Source: an uncultured Candidatus Melainabacteria bacterium
GTDB lineage: Bacteria > Cyanobacteriota > Vampirovibrionia > Gastranaerophilales > Gastranaerophilaceae
Reading direction: 5' to 3'
NCBI GenBank assembly: GCA_934757155.1
Contig: CAKVLI010000003.1
Location: forward strand, 1-64,000
DNA: 64,000 nucleotides
The translations under genes and the position numbers were made by a program. The stretch's first letter is position 1; each line of letters opens with the position of its first letter. The notes below the pieces were generated by a model. The model saw nothing but the letters and a program-made list of their open reading frames with translations, was not told the DNA's origin and did not search any database. This document shows positions 16,569-24,793 of this stretch, in pieces.

Positions 16569-17006
16569 TTAAACTTTGCCTGTTGAGCCGAAACCGCCCT
16601 CGCCTCTTGCTGTTTCAGTGAGTTCTGTTACAACTTCGATTTTTGCTTGTTCAACTCGAGCGATAATCATTTGTGCAATTCTCTCGTCAGGTTGGATTGT
16701 GTATTCTTCGTTAGAAATGTTTACTACAGGAACGCAAACTTCGCCTCTGTAATCTTCGTCAATTGTACCGACACAGTTGATAAGGCTGATTCCGTGTTTG
16801 ATTGAGAGACCTGAACGGGGTCTGATTTGAGCTTCGTAGCCGTGTTCAAGTTCGATTTTCAAACCGGTTGGGATTAATTTTCTTTCCAAGGGTTTGAGAG
16901 TGATGCCTTCTTCTATTGCAGCGCACAAATCCATGCCGGCTGCACCTTCTGTTTTGTATTCAGGTACAAACTTGTTGTGTGCCATTCTGAAAATTTTTAA
17001 AATCAT
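16569..17006 (-). CDS. dut: dUTP diphosphatase
   Basis: This enzyme hydrolyses dUTP to dUMP and keeps uracil out of DNA. The ATG at 17006 is seven bases after AAAGGAG and is preferred over a TTG two codons earlier. All five trimeric dUTPase motifs are present: AAGMDLCA, PRSGLSIKHG, NCVGTIDEDYRGE, ERIAQMII and the C-terminal RGEGGFGSTG that closes the active site. Its 145 residues match the usual length. It lies just downstream of a small uncharacterised gene. Confidence 0.96.
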   Translation of the reverse strand: MILKIFRMAHNKFVPEYKTEGAAGMDLCAAIEEGITLKPLERKLIPTGLKIELEHGYEAQIRPRSGLSIKHGISLINCVGTIDEDYRGEVCVPVVNISNEEYTIQPDERIAQMIIARVEQAKIEVVTELTETARGEGGFGSTGKV

Positions 17007-17028
17007 GCTCAAACTCCTTTAAATGAAA

Positions 17029-17271
17029 CTAGGCTGTAATAACAGTTTTTCCATCGACAATTTCTTTAGGGAAAATTGTAAATTCTTGAAGATTTTCGAT
17101 TCCCAATTTTCTAGGTTTCTCAACCTGTGTGTCCGGGTTAGCTGCTGCTGCGCGAGCGAACGGGCTTTCGTTTTCAGGAACAGACATAAAACTGTTGCTG
17201 TATCTTATAAATAAATTACGTCTTTGTCTGCTATCATCTGCAGAAGTTTGTGATACTGCTGAAACTTTCAT
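17029..17271 (-). CDS. Small hypothetical protein
   Basis: The start at 17271 has an AAGGTGG site five bases upstream; a longer frame to 17361 lacks one. The 80-residue product begins MKVSAVSQ, is polar, and has a SPFARAAAANPD segment near 36-47. No family is recognised. It is 22 bases upstream of dut on the same strand and may be co-transcribed with it. The short polar MK-(I/V)-S opening resembles some other unknown proteins in this window. Confidence 0.55.
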   Translation of the reverse strand: MKVSAVSQTSADDSRQRRNLFIRYSNSFMSVPENESPFARAAAANPDTQVEKPRKLGIENLQEFTIFPKEIVDGKTVITA

Positions 17272-17465
17272 AATAACCACCTTTTCCATAATCAGGGGAA
17301 AAATATCGATGGGATAAATTACCCTTGCACACGACTGTTCACACGAGCTATTGTCTATCAAAACAGAGATTATGTCAATAGAAAAGATAAAATTTGTAAC
17401 AAAAAAGTTTTTGTGTTAGAATAAACTTGCTCACAGAGATGTGAAAACTGAATAACTAGATAATT

Positions 17466-17549
17466 TGTCGATGTGGCGGAATCGGTATACGCGCACGTTT
17501 GAGGGGCGTGTGGAGAAATCCTTGGGGGTTCAAGTCCCCCCATCGACAA
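17466..17549 (+). tRNA. tRNA-Leu (anticodon GAG)
   Basis: Acceptor strands TGTCGAT and ATCGACA pair perfectly. The anticodon stem CACGT/GCGTG holds the loop TTGAGGG, giving anticodon GAG. A long variable arm and the T-arm GGGGG-TTCAAGT-CCCCC complete an 84-base class II tRNA. CCA is not encoded. The 3' end is duplicated 292 bases downstream. Confidence 0.95.
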
Positions 17550-17606
17550 TTTTTTGTGAAAAAATTAGGCTTATGAGGGACGCAGAACCCCACCGAATGA
17601 AGTGAG
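17533..17606 (+). repeat. tRNA-Leu 3' end repeat, copy 1
   Basis: The last 16 bases of tRNA-Leu and about 58 bases after it recur at 17825-17899 with few changes. Shared landmarks are AGTCCCCCCATCGACA, GTGAAAAAAT and GGGACGCAGAACCCCA. Confidence 0.75.
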
Positions 17607-17637
17607 GTTTCAGGGTTCAGCGCGAGTGAGCTGAGCG

Positions 17638-17746
17638 AATTTGCGGACGGATGACGCACAATGTGCTAGTCCGGATAGCGAACGGATTGAGCAAACTGAA
17701 ACGGAGTTTCTTTTGTGAAACTCCGTGAGCGTGGAGCAAATTCAAG
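17638..17746 (+). repeat. Dispersed hairpin element, copy 1 (inverted partner at 37006-37114)
   Basis: It shares a nearly exact core of about 40 bases (TTGCGGACGGATGACGCACA onward to GGATAGCGA) with the reverse complement of 37073-37112. Similarity then continues through ATTGAGC, an internal hairpin (ACGGAGTTT with AAACTCCGT) and GAGCGTGGAGCAAA. In the partner the internal hairpin has a different sequence but is still a hairpin. Confidence 0.7.
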
Positions 17747-17824
17747 ACAGGGCGAAGTGTTTTTGCGAAAGATAAAATCTTGAAGCAAAACACGTAGACC
17801 CGTTAAACGCGAACGAGCAAGAGG

Positions 17825-17899
17825 AGTCCCCCCATCGACAATTTTTTTGTGAAAAAATCAGGTGAGTACGGGACGCAGAACCCCATCGAACGAAGTGAG
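17825..17899 (+). repeat. tRNA-Leu 3' end repeat, copy 2
   Basis: Second copy of the tRNA-Leu 3' terminus and its flank, lacking the rest of the tRNA. It looks like an attachment-site scar. Confidence 0.7.
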
Positions 17900-17987
17900 A
17901 TTTTGGAGTTTCAGAGTCAGGGTAATTCATTATGATACAAAATTGCTCTGAATATTTTTTTATGCTATGATGTCTGGGGAGGTTGTT

Positions 17988-18101
17988 ATGGATTTTTTTA
18001 GACAACACAAAAAGATGATAGTGGGCATAATAACCATATCATTCATTCTATGGACAATAGGAATGGGTCTGCTTCTAATACTTCCTGGTCTTGGGGGATA
18101 G
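17988..18101 (+). CDS. 37-residue membrane peptide upstream of the LytM gene
   Basis: This small ORF has a strong GGGGAGG site six bases before its ATG. It encodes a basic N-terminus (MDFFRQHKK) and a single hydrophobic span (about 11-33), ending PGLGG. Its stop is two bases before the GTG start of the LytM-domain gene, so it may drive translation of that gene by coupling. It may be a real small membrane protein or a leader peptide. Confidence 0.5.
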   Translation: MDFFRQHKKMIVGIITISFILWTIGMGLLLILPGLGG

Positions 18102-18103
18102 GT

Positions 18104-19216
18104 GTGAACTTTAGAAAAATATTAAATATTTTAATATTTTTAGCTATTATTCTAAACACATTCGGGTGTTTAGAGTCTTTTGCTACACATGATGTGGAAG
18201 TAAAGAAGCGCCAAACGCAGGAAAAAATCAGAAAACTGCGTATATTGGAAAATATTGAAACGAATAAACTTTATAAGAACCAACAAAAGTTAGAGAGCGC
18301 AACAACCAACCTTACTCAGTCAAAATCGCAGATTGTGTCTGTTCAAAAAGAGTTGAACAGTTTGGAAGCTCGTTTAGATATAGCTTCTCGTGAGTATAAC
18401 AATCTTAATTACATTCTTGCCGTGCATGTAAGAAGTGTTTATAAATCTCAAAGAAAGGCTTTCTTTGAGGTGTTGTTGAGCTCTGAAGATATAAATATGC
18501 TTGTTGACAGACTATATTATCAACAGCTGTTACTCAAAGAAGATTATAACAGAATGGCTGTAGCTAAAGCTAAAGCGAAGGACATTGCAGATTTAAGGTA
18601 CAATATAGTCTTGAAAAAAAGAAATCTTGAGCGCTCTGTTGCATCTATGAATTCTCAACAAGAGTATATTCAGCGTGCAATTAAGAAAAATGAAAACATG
18701 ATTAATAAGTTAAGAACTGACCGTGTAGCGTATCAAAAGGCGGAAAAAGAACTTGCGAAACAGTCTGCAAGTTTGAGTTCTTATATTAATAAAACGGCGA
18801 AAGACTCTAATGTACAAGTCGCATCCGGTTTTGTTAAACCGATTGCAGGCAGAATTACCTCTCCGTTTGGTTGGAGAACACACCCGATATTTAACAGCCG
18901 TTCATTCCACTCCGGTGTTGATATTGGCGGTCCGAACTTGGGTGCAATCAGAGCATCTAATTCCGGAAAAGTTATTTATTCAGGTTGGTACGGCGGTTAT
19001 GGCAAGGTTGTAATTCTTGAACACGGTATTGTAAACGGGAAACCGATTACGACTCTGTATGCTCACATGAATTCCATAGCTGTTTCAAATGGTCAAAGAG
19101 TAACCAAGGGACAGGTTTTGGGTTATGAAGGTACAACCGGATACAGCACAGGTCCTCATTGTCACTTTGAGGTAAGAGTCAACGGGCAACCGAACAATCC
19201 TTTGAATTATATATAG
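18104..19216 (+). CDS. EnvC/NlpD-like murein hydrolase activator (M23 peptidase domain)
   Basis: The GTG at 18104 is the likely start. It follows a GGGGGAT site and gives a clean N-terminal hydrophobic segment (VNFRKILNILIFLAIILNTF). An upstream ATG at 18050 lies inside the small upstream ORF and is rejected. The 370-residue product has long coiled coils (about 30-230) and then a LytM/M23 domain. HSGVDIGG, LYAHMNS and GPHCHFEVRVNG carry the zinc ligands His, Asp and His-x-His, so the peptidase site looks intact. It probably splits or regulates peptidoglycan during division. lptD follows 10 bases later. Confidence 0.85.
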   Translation: MNFRKILNILIFLAIILNTFGCLESFATHDVEVKKRQTQEKIRKLRILENIETNKLYKNQQKLESATTNLTQSKSQIVSVQKELNSLEARLDIASREYNNLNYILAVHVRSVYKSQRKAFFEVLLSSEDINMLVDRLYYQQLLLKEDYNRMAVAKAKAKDIADLRYNIVLKKRNLERSVASMNSQQEYIQRAIKKNENMINKLRTDRVAYQKAEKELAKQSASLSSYINKTAKDSNVQVASGFVKPIAGRITSPFGWRTHPIFNSRSFHSGVDIGGPNLGAIRASNSGKVIYSGWYGGYGKVVILEHGIVNGKPITTLYAHMNSIAVSNGQRVTKGQVLGYEGTTGYSTGPHCHFEVRVNGQPNNPLNYI

Positions 19217-19226
19217 GAATAGCATT

Positions 19227-21374
19227 TTGAAAAAGAAACTAACATTATTATTAATAACATCTTTGATAGCGACATCTGCGGCGATGGCGGATTTTTCGTT
19301 TAGTGAAGCATCTGATTTTACAGGTGAAGCTTTTTTTGCACCGCCAGAAACAGTTGGTAAGACTGAAGAAAAGAAATCTGATGATGACAGACACACTATG
19401 CCGCCGGTGAAACAGCTGAGATTGAAACTTAAAAGCAAAATGAAGCAGCGTGAAGAGCGTAATTATATAATGGCTCCGACAGCGAAAGACGTTTATTCTG
19501 CAAGAACTGAAACGTCAGAATTTGTACCGAAAGATGAGCCTGTCAAGTTTGAAGAAGAGATGACTCCTGACGGTTTCGAGGCTGATGATGAGTCAATTGA
19601 GGAAGCAGAAAATCATAAAAAATCATTCTTCCGTAAGAAAAGTAAGGCGCAAGAACCTGAAAATACGGAAGATATTATATTGGATTGTGAAAGCGTAGAT
19701 TACGATACACCGAACTATTTGATTAATGCAAAAGGTAATGCTAGTGTTGAATTCGTAAAGCAAGGAACAACTGTTAAAGCGGATATTATTACTTTTGACA
19801 GAATGAATAATACAATTAAAGCTGAAGGTAATGTCAGAATCTTGAAAAATGGTCAAACAATCACAGGTGATTATATTTTCGTTGACATGAACGAAGAAAA
19901 TGCTTTGATTGAAAATCCTTTGACTCAGACTGCAAATATAGAAATCAAATCTAAAAAGGGTTATGTTTATGGGGACAGAATTGTTCAAGAACAAGGTTCA
20001 ATTGTTGTCGACAAATCATTCCCGATTAATTTTTCATCTGCAACTCGCGGACCGCAAATGCAGAAAATGTACACTCCAAAAGATCAAACTCTGACGAGTG
20101 ATATGGAAAAAGGGATTATAAAATTCACTGTTAAGGATCTCAAGATTACTCAAAAAGGTGATTTGGAGATTATTTCCATTAATAAAGGACGATTATTCAA
20201 GGGTGATAGAACTATTTTGAAAGTTCCGCGCTTGAAGATTTATACTAATAAAAATCAAGATTACGTCGAAACAAATTCTTGGGAAATCGGCTCTTTTAGG
20301 GGTATGGGTATGTACCTCGGACCCGGGTTTGTATTTGAACTTCCCAAAGGCTCTGTTTTGAAAGCAATGCCTATTTTGAACTATAAGAGCGGATTCGGTA
20401 TTGGAGGTTTAGGTAGATTTTCCAGCGGAACAAACCAAACTTTATTCGGATATGGTACTGCTGCAAGCAAGTTTATCGTACATGGTAAACAAAAGCTTGA
20501 TGACAATTTGTACTTGCAATACGGTATGAACGATTATATGAATGAGTGGTTCTTGGGTAGACGTCGTCCAAAATATGGTGCTGCACTCGTTTATGACAAA
20601 GGTTATTCGTCTTCTGATTTTCTGTTGAAAGGTCATGTATCAAGCTTTAGACACAGATTAGAGGGCGGTTATTTCCAAGACATGGATTATGATAAGAATT
20701 TTGAAAAGTTAGATGGTAACGATACCGGAACAACTCGTTTCAGATATATGGCGGAGGCTCGTCAAAACTTCTTTAAGCATGATAATGAAGAGGCGCAAAC
20801 ATCTTTCAGATTTGATATCGCATCACAATTATCTGCTGCAATATACGGAACCGGTGATACTCAGGTAATCGGTCGTATCGGACCTGTTTTGCATACACAA
20901 TACAAAAGATGGATGCAGGATATCGGATACTATTTTTCTGTGTTTGATGACAATACACCAATGCCGGTATTTGATGCTTACAGATATGGTAAACAAAACT
21001 TGTATTTAAGGGAATATTTCAGAATAAACCGATATTTAACGTTGTCCTGGTTTAGTTCAATTAACTTGACGAACGATTCTCCAAACGGGAAAGATTTCCA
21101 AGAAAACTCTTTCTATGTTTCAGTCGGGCCTGACGATATGAAATTCAATGTAGGCTATGACTTCATCCGTCAAAATTTGTATTGTACTGTTATGATGATG
21201 ATGGATGCGAAAGGTTCAAGATTGGATTACGATACGTTTGAAATCAAACAGGACAAGAAAACTAAAAAAGACGAAAATCCGAAGGATGACAATTCATTTG
21301 AAACCGCGAAACAGTCAAAAGTTTTGGATAAGGCGGTTGTTGAAGACGTGAAGGTAATGGAAGATGTTCTGTAA
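19227..21374 (+). CDS. lptD: LptD/OstA-like outer-membrane assembly protein
   Basis: The start is TTG at 19227. The 715-residue product has a signal peptide (about 1-21, ending AMA) and an acidic low-complexity linker to about 140. An LptA/OstA-type jellyroll of repeated beta strands follows (about 150-300, with KAEGNVRILKNGQTITGDY as hallmark), and then a long C-terminal part with beta-barrel character. LptD inserts LPS-type lipids into the outer leaflet, so this gene is direct evidence for an outer membrane. The acidic linker is unusual. It is in an operon with the LytM gene and overlaps the following aldolase gene by 11 bases. Confidence 0.75.
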   Translation: MKKKLTLLLITSLIATSAAMADFSFSEASDFTGEAFFAPPETVGKTEEKKSDDDRHTMPPVKQLRLKLKSKMKQREERNYIMAPTAKDVYSARTETSEFVPKDEPVKFEEEMTPDGFEADDESIEEAENHKKSFFRKKSKAQEPENTEDIILDCESVDYDTPNYLINAKGNASVEFVKQGTTVKADIITFDRMNNTIKAEGNVRILKNGQTITGDYIFVDMNEENALIENPLTQTANIEIKSKKGYVYGDRIVQEQGSIVVDKSFPINFSSATRGPQMQKMYTPKDQTLTSDMEKGIIKFTVKDLKITQKGDLEIISINKGRLFKGDRTILKVPRLKIYTNKNQDYVETNSWEIGSFRGMGMYLGPGFVFELPKGSVLKAMPILNYKSGFGIGGLGRFSSGTNQTLFGYGTAASKFIVHGKQKLDDNLYLQYGMNDYMNEWFLGRRRPKYGAALVYDKGYSSSDFLLKGHVSSFRHRLEGGYFQDMDYDKNFEKLDGNDTGTTRFRYMAEARQNFFKHDNEEAQTSFRFDIASQLSAAIYGTGDTQVIGRIGPVLHTQYKRWMQDIGYYFSVFDDNTPMPVFDAYRYGKQNLYLREYFRINRYLTLSWFSSINLTNDSPNGKDFQENSFYVSVGPDDMKFNVGYDFIRQNLYCTVMMMMDAKGSRLDYDTFEIKQDKKTKKDENPKDDNSFETAKQSKVLDKAVVEDVKVMEDVL

Positions 21375-21999
21375 TTGTTTTAAAAGAGCAAAGCTAACAA
21401 AAGAAATTATCAACTATGGCAAACTATGTGGGGAGAAAAACTATACTCCGGGGTATTCCGGAAACATTTCCGCAAGGTTTAATGACGGAATGTTGATAAC
21501 AACGTCAGGTTCTTCTAACGGTTATTTGAAGAAATCTCAAATTGTTTATACTGATATGGAAGGGAACTCGCTAGAAAAGGGCAAAAAGCCTTCAAGCGAG
21601 AAAAAACTCCATGCAGGCATATACAAATTACGTCCTGAGTTTAATTATATTATCCATGTGCATGCACCGTTTTTGAGTAGTTTTGCATCTGCGGGAAAAG
21701 ACTTAATGGCGCCGATTATGGCGGAAAATGTTTTTTATTTCGGTGGAATTCCTTTGGCGGATTATGCACTGCCTTCTTCAAATGAACTGGTAGATAATAC
21801 AGTCAAATTTTTTGATAAATTTGACGCGGTTTTAATGGCAAACCACGGTTTTGTTGTGGGCAGCAAAACAATGGATGACGCATATATGAAACTCGAGCTT
21901 GCAGAATCATACGCGCAAGTAGTTTTGAATACGACCGTGTTGGGCGGAGCAAAAGTTTTAAGTGACGAGGAAGCGCAAGCCATTTTAAATTTGCGATAA
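21364..21999 (+). CDS. Class II aldolase/adducin family protein
   Basis: The protein has 211 residues. GYSGNISARFNDGMLITTSGS near 32-52 is the family's phosphate-binding region. IIHVHAPFLSSFASAG near 96-111 and ANHGFVVGSK near 156-165 contain the zinc-binding His residues. The fold is that of L-fuculose-phosphate aldolase and ribulose-5-phosphate epimerase, cytoplasmic enzymes that split or epimerise sugar phosphates. The substrate cannot be assigned. The 11-base overlap with lptD implies translational coupling, possibly linking sugar supply to envelope assembly. Confidence 0.8.
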   Translation: MFCNCFKRAKLTKEIINYGKLCGEKNYTPGYSGNISARFNDGMLITTSGSSNGYLKKSQIVYTDMEGNSLEKGKKPSSEKKLHAGIYKLRPEFNYIIHVHAPFLSSFASAGKDLMAPIMAENVFYFGGIPLADYALPSSNELVDNTVKFFDKFDAVLMANHGFVVGSKTMDDAYMKLELAESYAQVVLNTTVLGGAKVLSDEEAQAILNLR

Positions 22000-22212
22000 T
22001 TATTCAAAATCAAAAAGCTCTTTTACCTCGACCCCCAAAGCATCAGCAAGTGCTTTGATTTTTGAGAGAGTGATGTCTGTCTTTCCGATTTCTAAAAGAC
22101 TAATCATGGAACGGGAAATTCTGTCGGTTTCTAGATTTAGCTGTGTAAGTCCACGTTCTTTTCTAAGATATTTTATGCGTTTTGCAAACTTTTGTAAATA
22201 ATCCTTGTCCAC
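22000..22212 (-). CDS. Small XRE-family regulator
   Basis: The 70-residue protein is essentially a single helix-turn-helix domain: IKYLRKERGLTQLNLETDRISRS, then MISLLEIGKTDITLSKIKALADAL. The start is GTG at 22212 with no ribosome-binding site. Its upstream region holds two CTAG-type palindromes on either side of a -10 element, which suggests autorepression. It converges with the aldolase gene. Confidence 0.75.
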   Translation of the reverse strand: MDKDYLQKFAKRIKYLRKERGLTQLNLETDRISRSMISLLEIGKTDITLSKIKALADALGVEVKELFDFE

Positions 22213-22225
22213 AAATTAATTGTTA

Positions 22226-22260
22226 GCTATACTAGCATTATATACAACTAGTAGCACTAG
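22226..22260 (-). promoter_or_regulatory. CTAG-type operator pair around the XRE promoter
   Basis: GCTA-TAC-TAGC (22226-22236) and CTAGT-AGC-ACTAG (22248-22260) flank the -10 hexamer (complement TATAAT at 22237-22242). The layout is typical of an autoregulated small XRE gene. Confidence 0.5.
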
Positions 22261-22333
22261 CAAACAGCTAGGCGAAAACCATTATACCAAATTTTTAAAC
22301 TTTTCATATTGATTGTTTTCAACCGTAACAATC

Positions 22334-22366
22334 AAAAGCCCGAACTAACGCTCGGGCTTTTTTTTA
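22334..22366. terminator. Terminator after speE
   Basis: AAAGCCCGA and TCGGGCTTT form a hairpin flanked by A and T tracts. It overlaps the last codon of speE and is likely bidirectional. Confidence 0.85.
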
Positions 22367-23215
22367 TTTGACAAGTTCTTTTAAATAATTTGGAAGTGCG
22401 AACCTCGCCTCATGATATTCTTTGTTGTATATTTTGCAAGTCTTTGTTATTGCGTTTCCTCTTCTTTCATCCCAATAAGAAAGCGGTTTTACTGTTTCTG
22501 AGCAGAATGCCCATGCCCAATATCCACCGGGATATGTTGGAATGTTTGAAGTGAAGGTTGAGCAAATTGGGAATACTTTCTTTAGAAGAGTATACATTTT
22601 TTTGATTTCTTCTTTGTTTGCGAATGGTGACTCTGACTGTGCGCAAACAATTCCGCCTTCTTTAAGAGAGCGTTTAACATTTGTGTAAAACTCTTCCGTA
22701 AACAAACCTTCGCCAGGACCCATAGGGTCGGTTGAGTCGATTAGAACGATATCAAACATATTTTCTTTGTCTTTAATGTATTCTATAGCGTCTTCTACAA
22801 GGATTTCGCATTTAGGGTTATCAAGCTCGCAAGAAATTGTCGGAAGATATTTTTTGCAAGCATCAATTACCATTCCGTCGATTTCGCAAAGAACAACTTT
22901 TTCTACTGTATCGTGTTTTAAAACTTCTCTTACAGTGCCGCCGTCACCACCGCCGATTACAAGAACTGTTTTAGGTGCTTTATGGTGCATCATCGGAATG
23001 TGTGCAATCATTTCGTGATAATGATATTCATCCCCTTCTGTTGTCATCATCAAATCATCGAGAGTCAAAACTCTGCCGAGGGTTGAATCTGATTCAAAAA
23101 TTTCAACTTTTTGGAAAGGTGATTGCTCTGAAAATAAAACCTCTTTTTGTCTTATAGCAATACCGTAACCTGAAGGAGTGATTTCCTTATAGAATTTTTC
23201 TTGAGTCAATGTCAT
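22364..23215 (-). CDS. speE: Spermidine synthase (aminopropyltransferase)
   Basis: This enzyme transfers the aminopropyl group from decarboxylated S-adenosylmethionine to putrescine. Its 283 residues are the usual size. VLVIGGGDGGTVREVLKH near 85-102 is the GGGDGG nucleotide-binding loop. CEIDGMVIDACKKYLP follows, and LIDSTDPMGPGEGLF near 155-169 carries the catalytic DSTDP motif. The speE start overlaps the stop of the HIT gene by 4 bases, so the two are co-translated. Confidence 0.96.
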   Translation of the reverse strand: MTLTQEKFYKEITPSGYGIAIRQKEVLFSEQSPFQKVEIFESDSTLGRVLTLDDLMMTTEGDEYHYHEMIAHIPMMHHKAPKTVLVIGGGDGGTVREVLKHDTVEKVVLCEIDGMVIDACKKYLPTISCELDNPKCEILVEDAIEYIKDKENMFDIVLIDSTDPMGPGEGLFTEEFYTNVKRSLKEGGIVCAQSESPFANKEEIKKMYTLLKKVFPICSTFTSNIPTYPGGYWAWAFCSETVKPLSYWDERRGNAITKTCKIYNKEYHEARFALPNYLKELVK

Positions 23216-23532
23216 AGTTTTATATCTCCTGATAAAATATGTATGTGAAGGTGGAACACTTCTTGCCCAGCTTCTTTACCTGTATTAATAACTGTTCTGT
23301 ATGATTTTATGTCAAGTTGTTTTGTGACTTTTTTGACAATCATCATAAGTTTACCTAAAAGTTTTTCGTCATCAAGCTCGTTTAGAGATTCTACGTGAAC
23401 TCTCGGAACAACCAACAAATGGATGTTTGCTTTAGGGTTAATATCTTTGAATACAACGGCATTTTCATCTTCGTACACAAATTCTGTGCCGAAATCACCG
23501 TTTATAATTTTACAAAAAATGCAATCACTCAT
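23212..23532 (-). CDS. hinT: HIT-family nucleotide hydrolase
   Basis: The ATG at 23532 follows AAGGAGG. A start seven codons upstream has no such site and is rejected. The 106-residue product has CIFCKIINGD at the N-terminus and the catalytic histidine triad in VFHLHIHILSGD near the C-terminus. HinT-type enzymes hydrolyse purine nucleoside phosphoramidates. It is upstream of speE and overlaps it by 4 bases. Confidence 0.92.
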   Translation of the reverse strand: MSDCIFCKIINGDFGTEFVYEDENAVVFKDINPKANIHLLVVPRVHVESLNELDDEKLLGKLMMIVKKVTKQLDIKSYRTVINTGKEAGQEVFHLHIHILSGDIKL

Positions 23533-23582
23533 AAGTTCCTCCTTACCGGACAAGGATAACTCAAAAAAAAGTGAAAGTCCAA

Positions 23583-24758
23583 TTATTGGTAATAGTCTCT
23601 TAGTTCAGGACGATTTTGTTGAGAATCCCCGTAAAGATTATGTTTTTTGTTTTTCTTTATGTCGATTGTATCCGGCAGTGTTGTGTTTTCATAGTAGTTG
23701 ATTTGTTTTGTGTTATCAACTTTTGGAGTTTCTTTTTTGAAAACAGCATTTTTTACGGACTCGCTGCCGCTTTTAATTTTATTTGAGATTTCGTTTATAC
23801 CGGAGTTGTCATTGTATACAGGAGTTGCCTTAACTTCGAGTTTAGACTGCATTTGAGCTTCTTTTTTCTCTTGTGCGCGAAGTTTTCTCTCCTCATTCGC
23901 TTGTTTCATTTTAGTTTTTGTATCATCAATTTTGACTTTTGTATCTTCTTTGAAGTTCTCAAATTCTGCTTTTTTCTGTATATAAACTTTGTCGTATTCG
24001 CGTCCTAAATGACGGTATTTTTTAGTGAATACGTTATCAATGTTCCCGATATCGTAATATATTTGTTTAGATTCTTTTTCGTAAACAGAGGCAGGGAGAA
24101 CTTTTAACTGAACGTTTTGTGCGATTTCAGGACAAAGTACTCTTGAATAGTCTTTGATTTTCTGTAACTGTTCGGATTGTGGTGAGCTTCCGCGTGTGAT
24201 TATTCTGTTTTCGCAAACGCTTATTGTTTTGTAAAAAGTATCTGACCATAATTTTTTGTTGTTCGAGGTGTCTACAAGCACAGCGTAGGTTGAAATCTTG
24301 TAAGCAGGGTCAACAACGGTTGCTCCCGGAATATTTAAGAAATCCCAAAAGGTTCTTCTTAAAATATAGTTTTCTGAATCAATGAAGGACGTCAAAAGCA
24401 ATACATATCTTGTGTTTGCTTTTACTGCAAGTTTTTTGAGGGTTACGTAATCTACGTTATAAGAAGTTCTGTAGCGAGAAGTAACATTTTTTGCCGCTAT
24501 CATTGATGATGGGTCTTTTTTTATGAGAGCGCGTGTTTCGCTGACAGAAGGTGCGTTAATGTAGTCGGTTTGGTTAAGCAGTGTAACGACTTCGTCTGCA
24601 AAAAATTCTGAAGTTGCATCATAGATATATGAATCCAGTGCAACATTTTCGGTTACAATGTTGTCAGGAATTACAAGCACCTTAAAGCTTTCGGCATTAA
24701 CTACAGGTGCCAAAAACATAACTATCCCAACTACTAATAACTTATAAAAATCTCTCAC
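23583..24758 (-). CDS. Secreted envelope protein with coiled-coil C-terminus
   Basis: The GTG at 24758 lies six bases after a TATAAT and is the probable leaderless start; a frame extending to 24833 would run across the promoter. The 391-residue product has a signal peptide ending VNA-E (about 1-23). A mixed alpha/beta domain with LVIPDNIV at its start follows (about 24-240), then a Lys/Glu/Gln-rich coiled coil (about 255-335) and an Asn-rich tail. The N-terminal half resembles periplasmic domains such as CsgG or GNA1162 only loosely, so the family is unassigned. It is divergent from the TamB-like gene. Confidence 0.5.
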   Translation of the reverse strand: MRDFYKLLVVGIVMFLAPVVNAESFKVLVIPDNIVTENVALDSYIYDATSEFFADEVVTLLNQTDYINAPSVSETRALIKKDPSSMIAAKNVTSRYRTSYNVDYVTLKKLAVKANTRYVLLLTSFIDSENYILRRTFWDFLNIPGATVVDPAYKISTYAVLVDTSNNKKLWSDTFYKTISVCENRIITRGSSPQSEQLQKIKDYSRVLCPEIAQNVQLKVLPASVYEKESKQIYYDIGNIDNVFTKKYRHLGREYDKVYIQKKAEFENFKEDTKVKIDDTKTKMKQANEERKLRAQEKKEAQMQSKLEVKATPVYNDNSGINEISNKIKSGSESVKNAVFKKETPKVDNTKQINYYENTTLPDTIDIKKNKKHNLYGDSQQNRPELRDYYQ

Positions 24759-24764
24759 GATAAA

Positions 24765-24793
24765 ATTATAGCATAATTTACTAAAAATGCCAG
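24765..24793 (-). promoter_or_regulatory. Leaderless-type promoter of the secreted coiled-coil gene
   Basis: TATAAT (complement of 24765-24770) lies six bases before the GTG at 24758. A CTGGCA hexamer 17 bases further up serves as -35. Confidence 0.5.

Larger units (their letters stand above)
17550..17987. other. Gene-free region after tRNA-Leu, built from repeats
   Basis: In these 438 bases I see no credible gene. They hold the tail of the tRNA 3'-end duplication, a dispersed hairpin-bearing element (17638-17746) and the second duplication copy. A promoter-like TATGAT near 17974 and an SD then precede the small membrane ORF at 17988. Frames open on the minus strand across this region cover repeats and the tRNA and are not believed. 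Confidence 0.6.

Noticed and set aside
17456..18008. Open frames on the minus strand over and after tRNA-Leu
   Set aside because: They read across the tRNA and the repeats; the shared peptide is just the translated repeat, so they are not genes.
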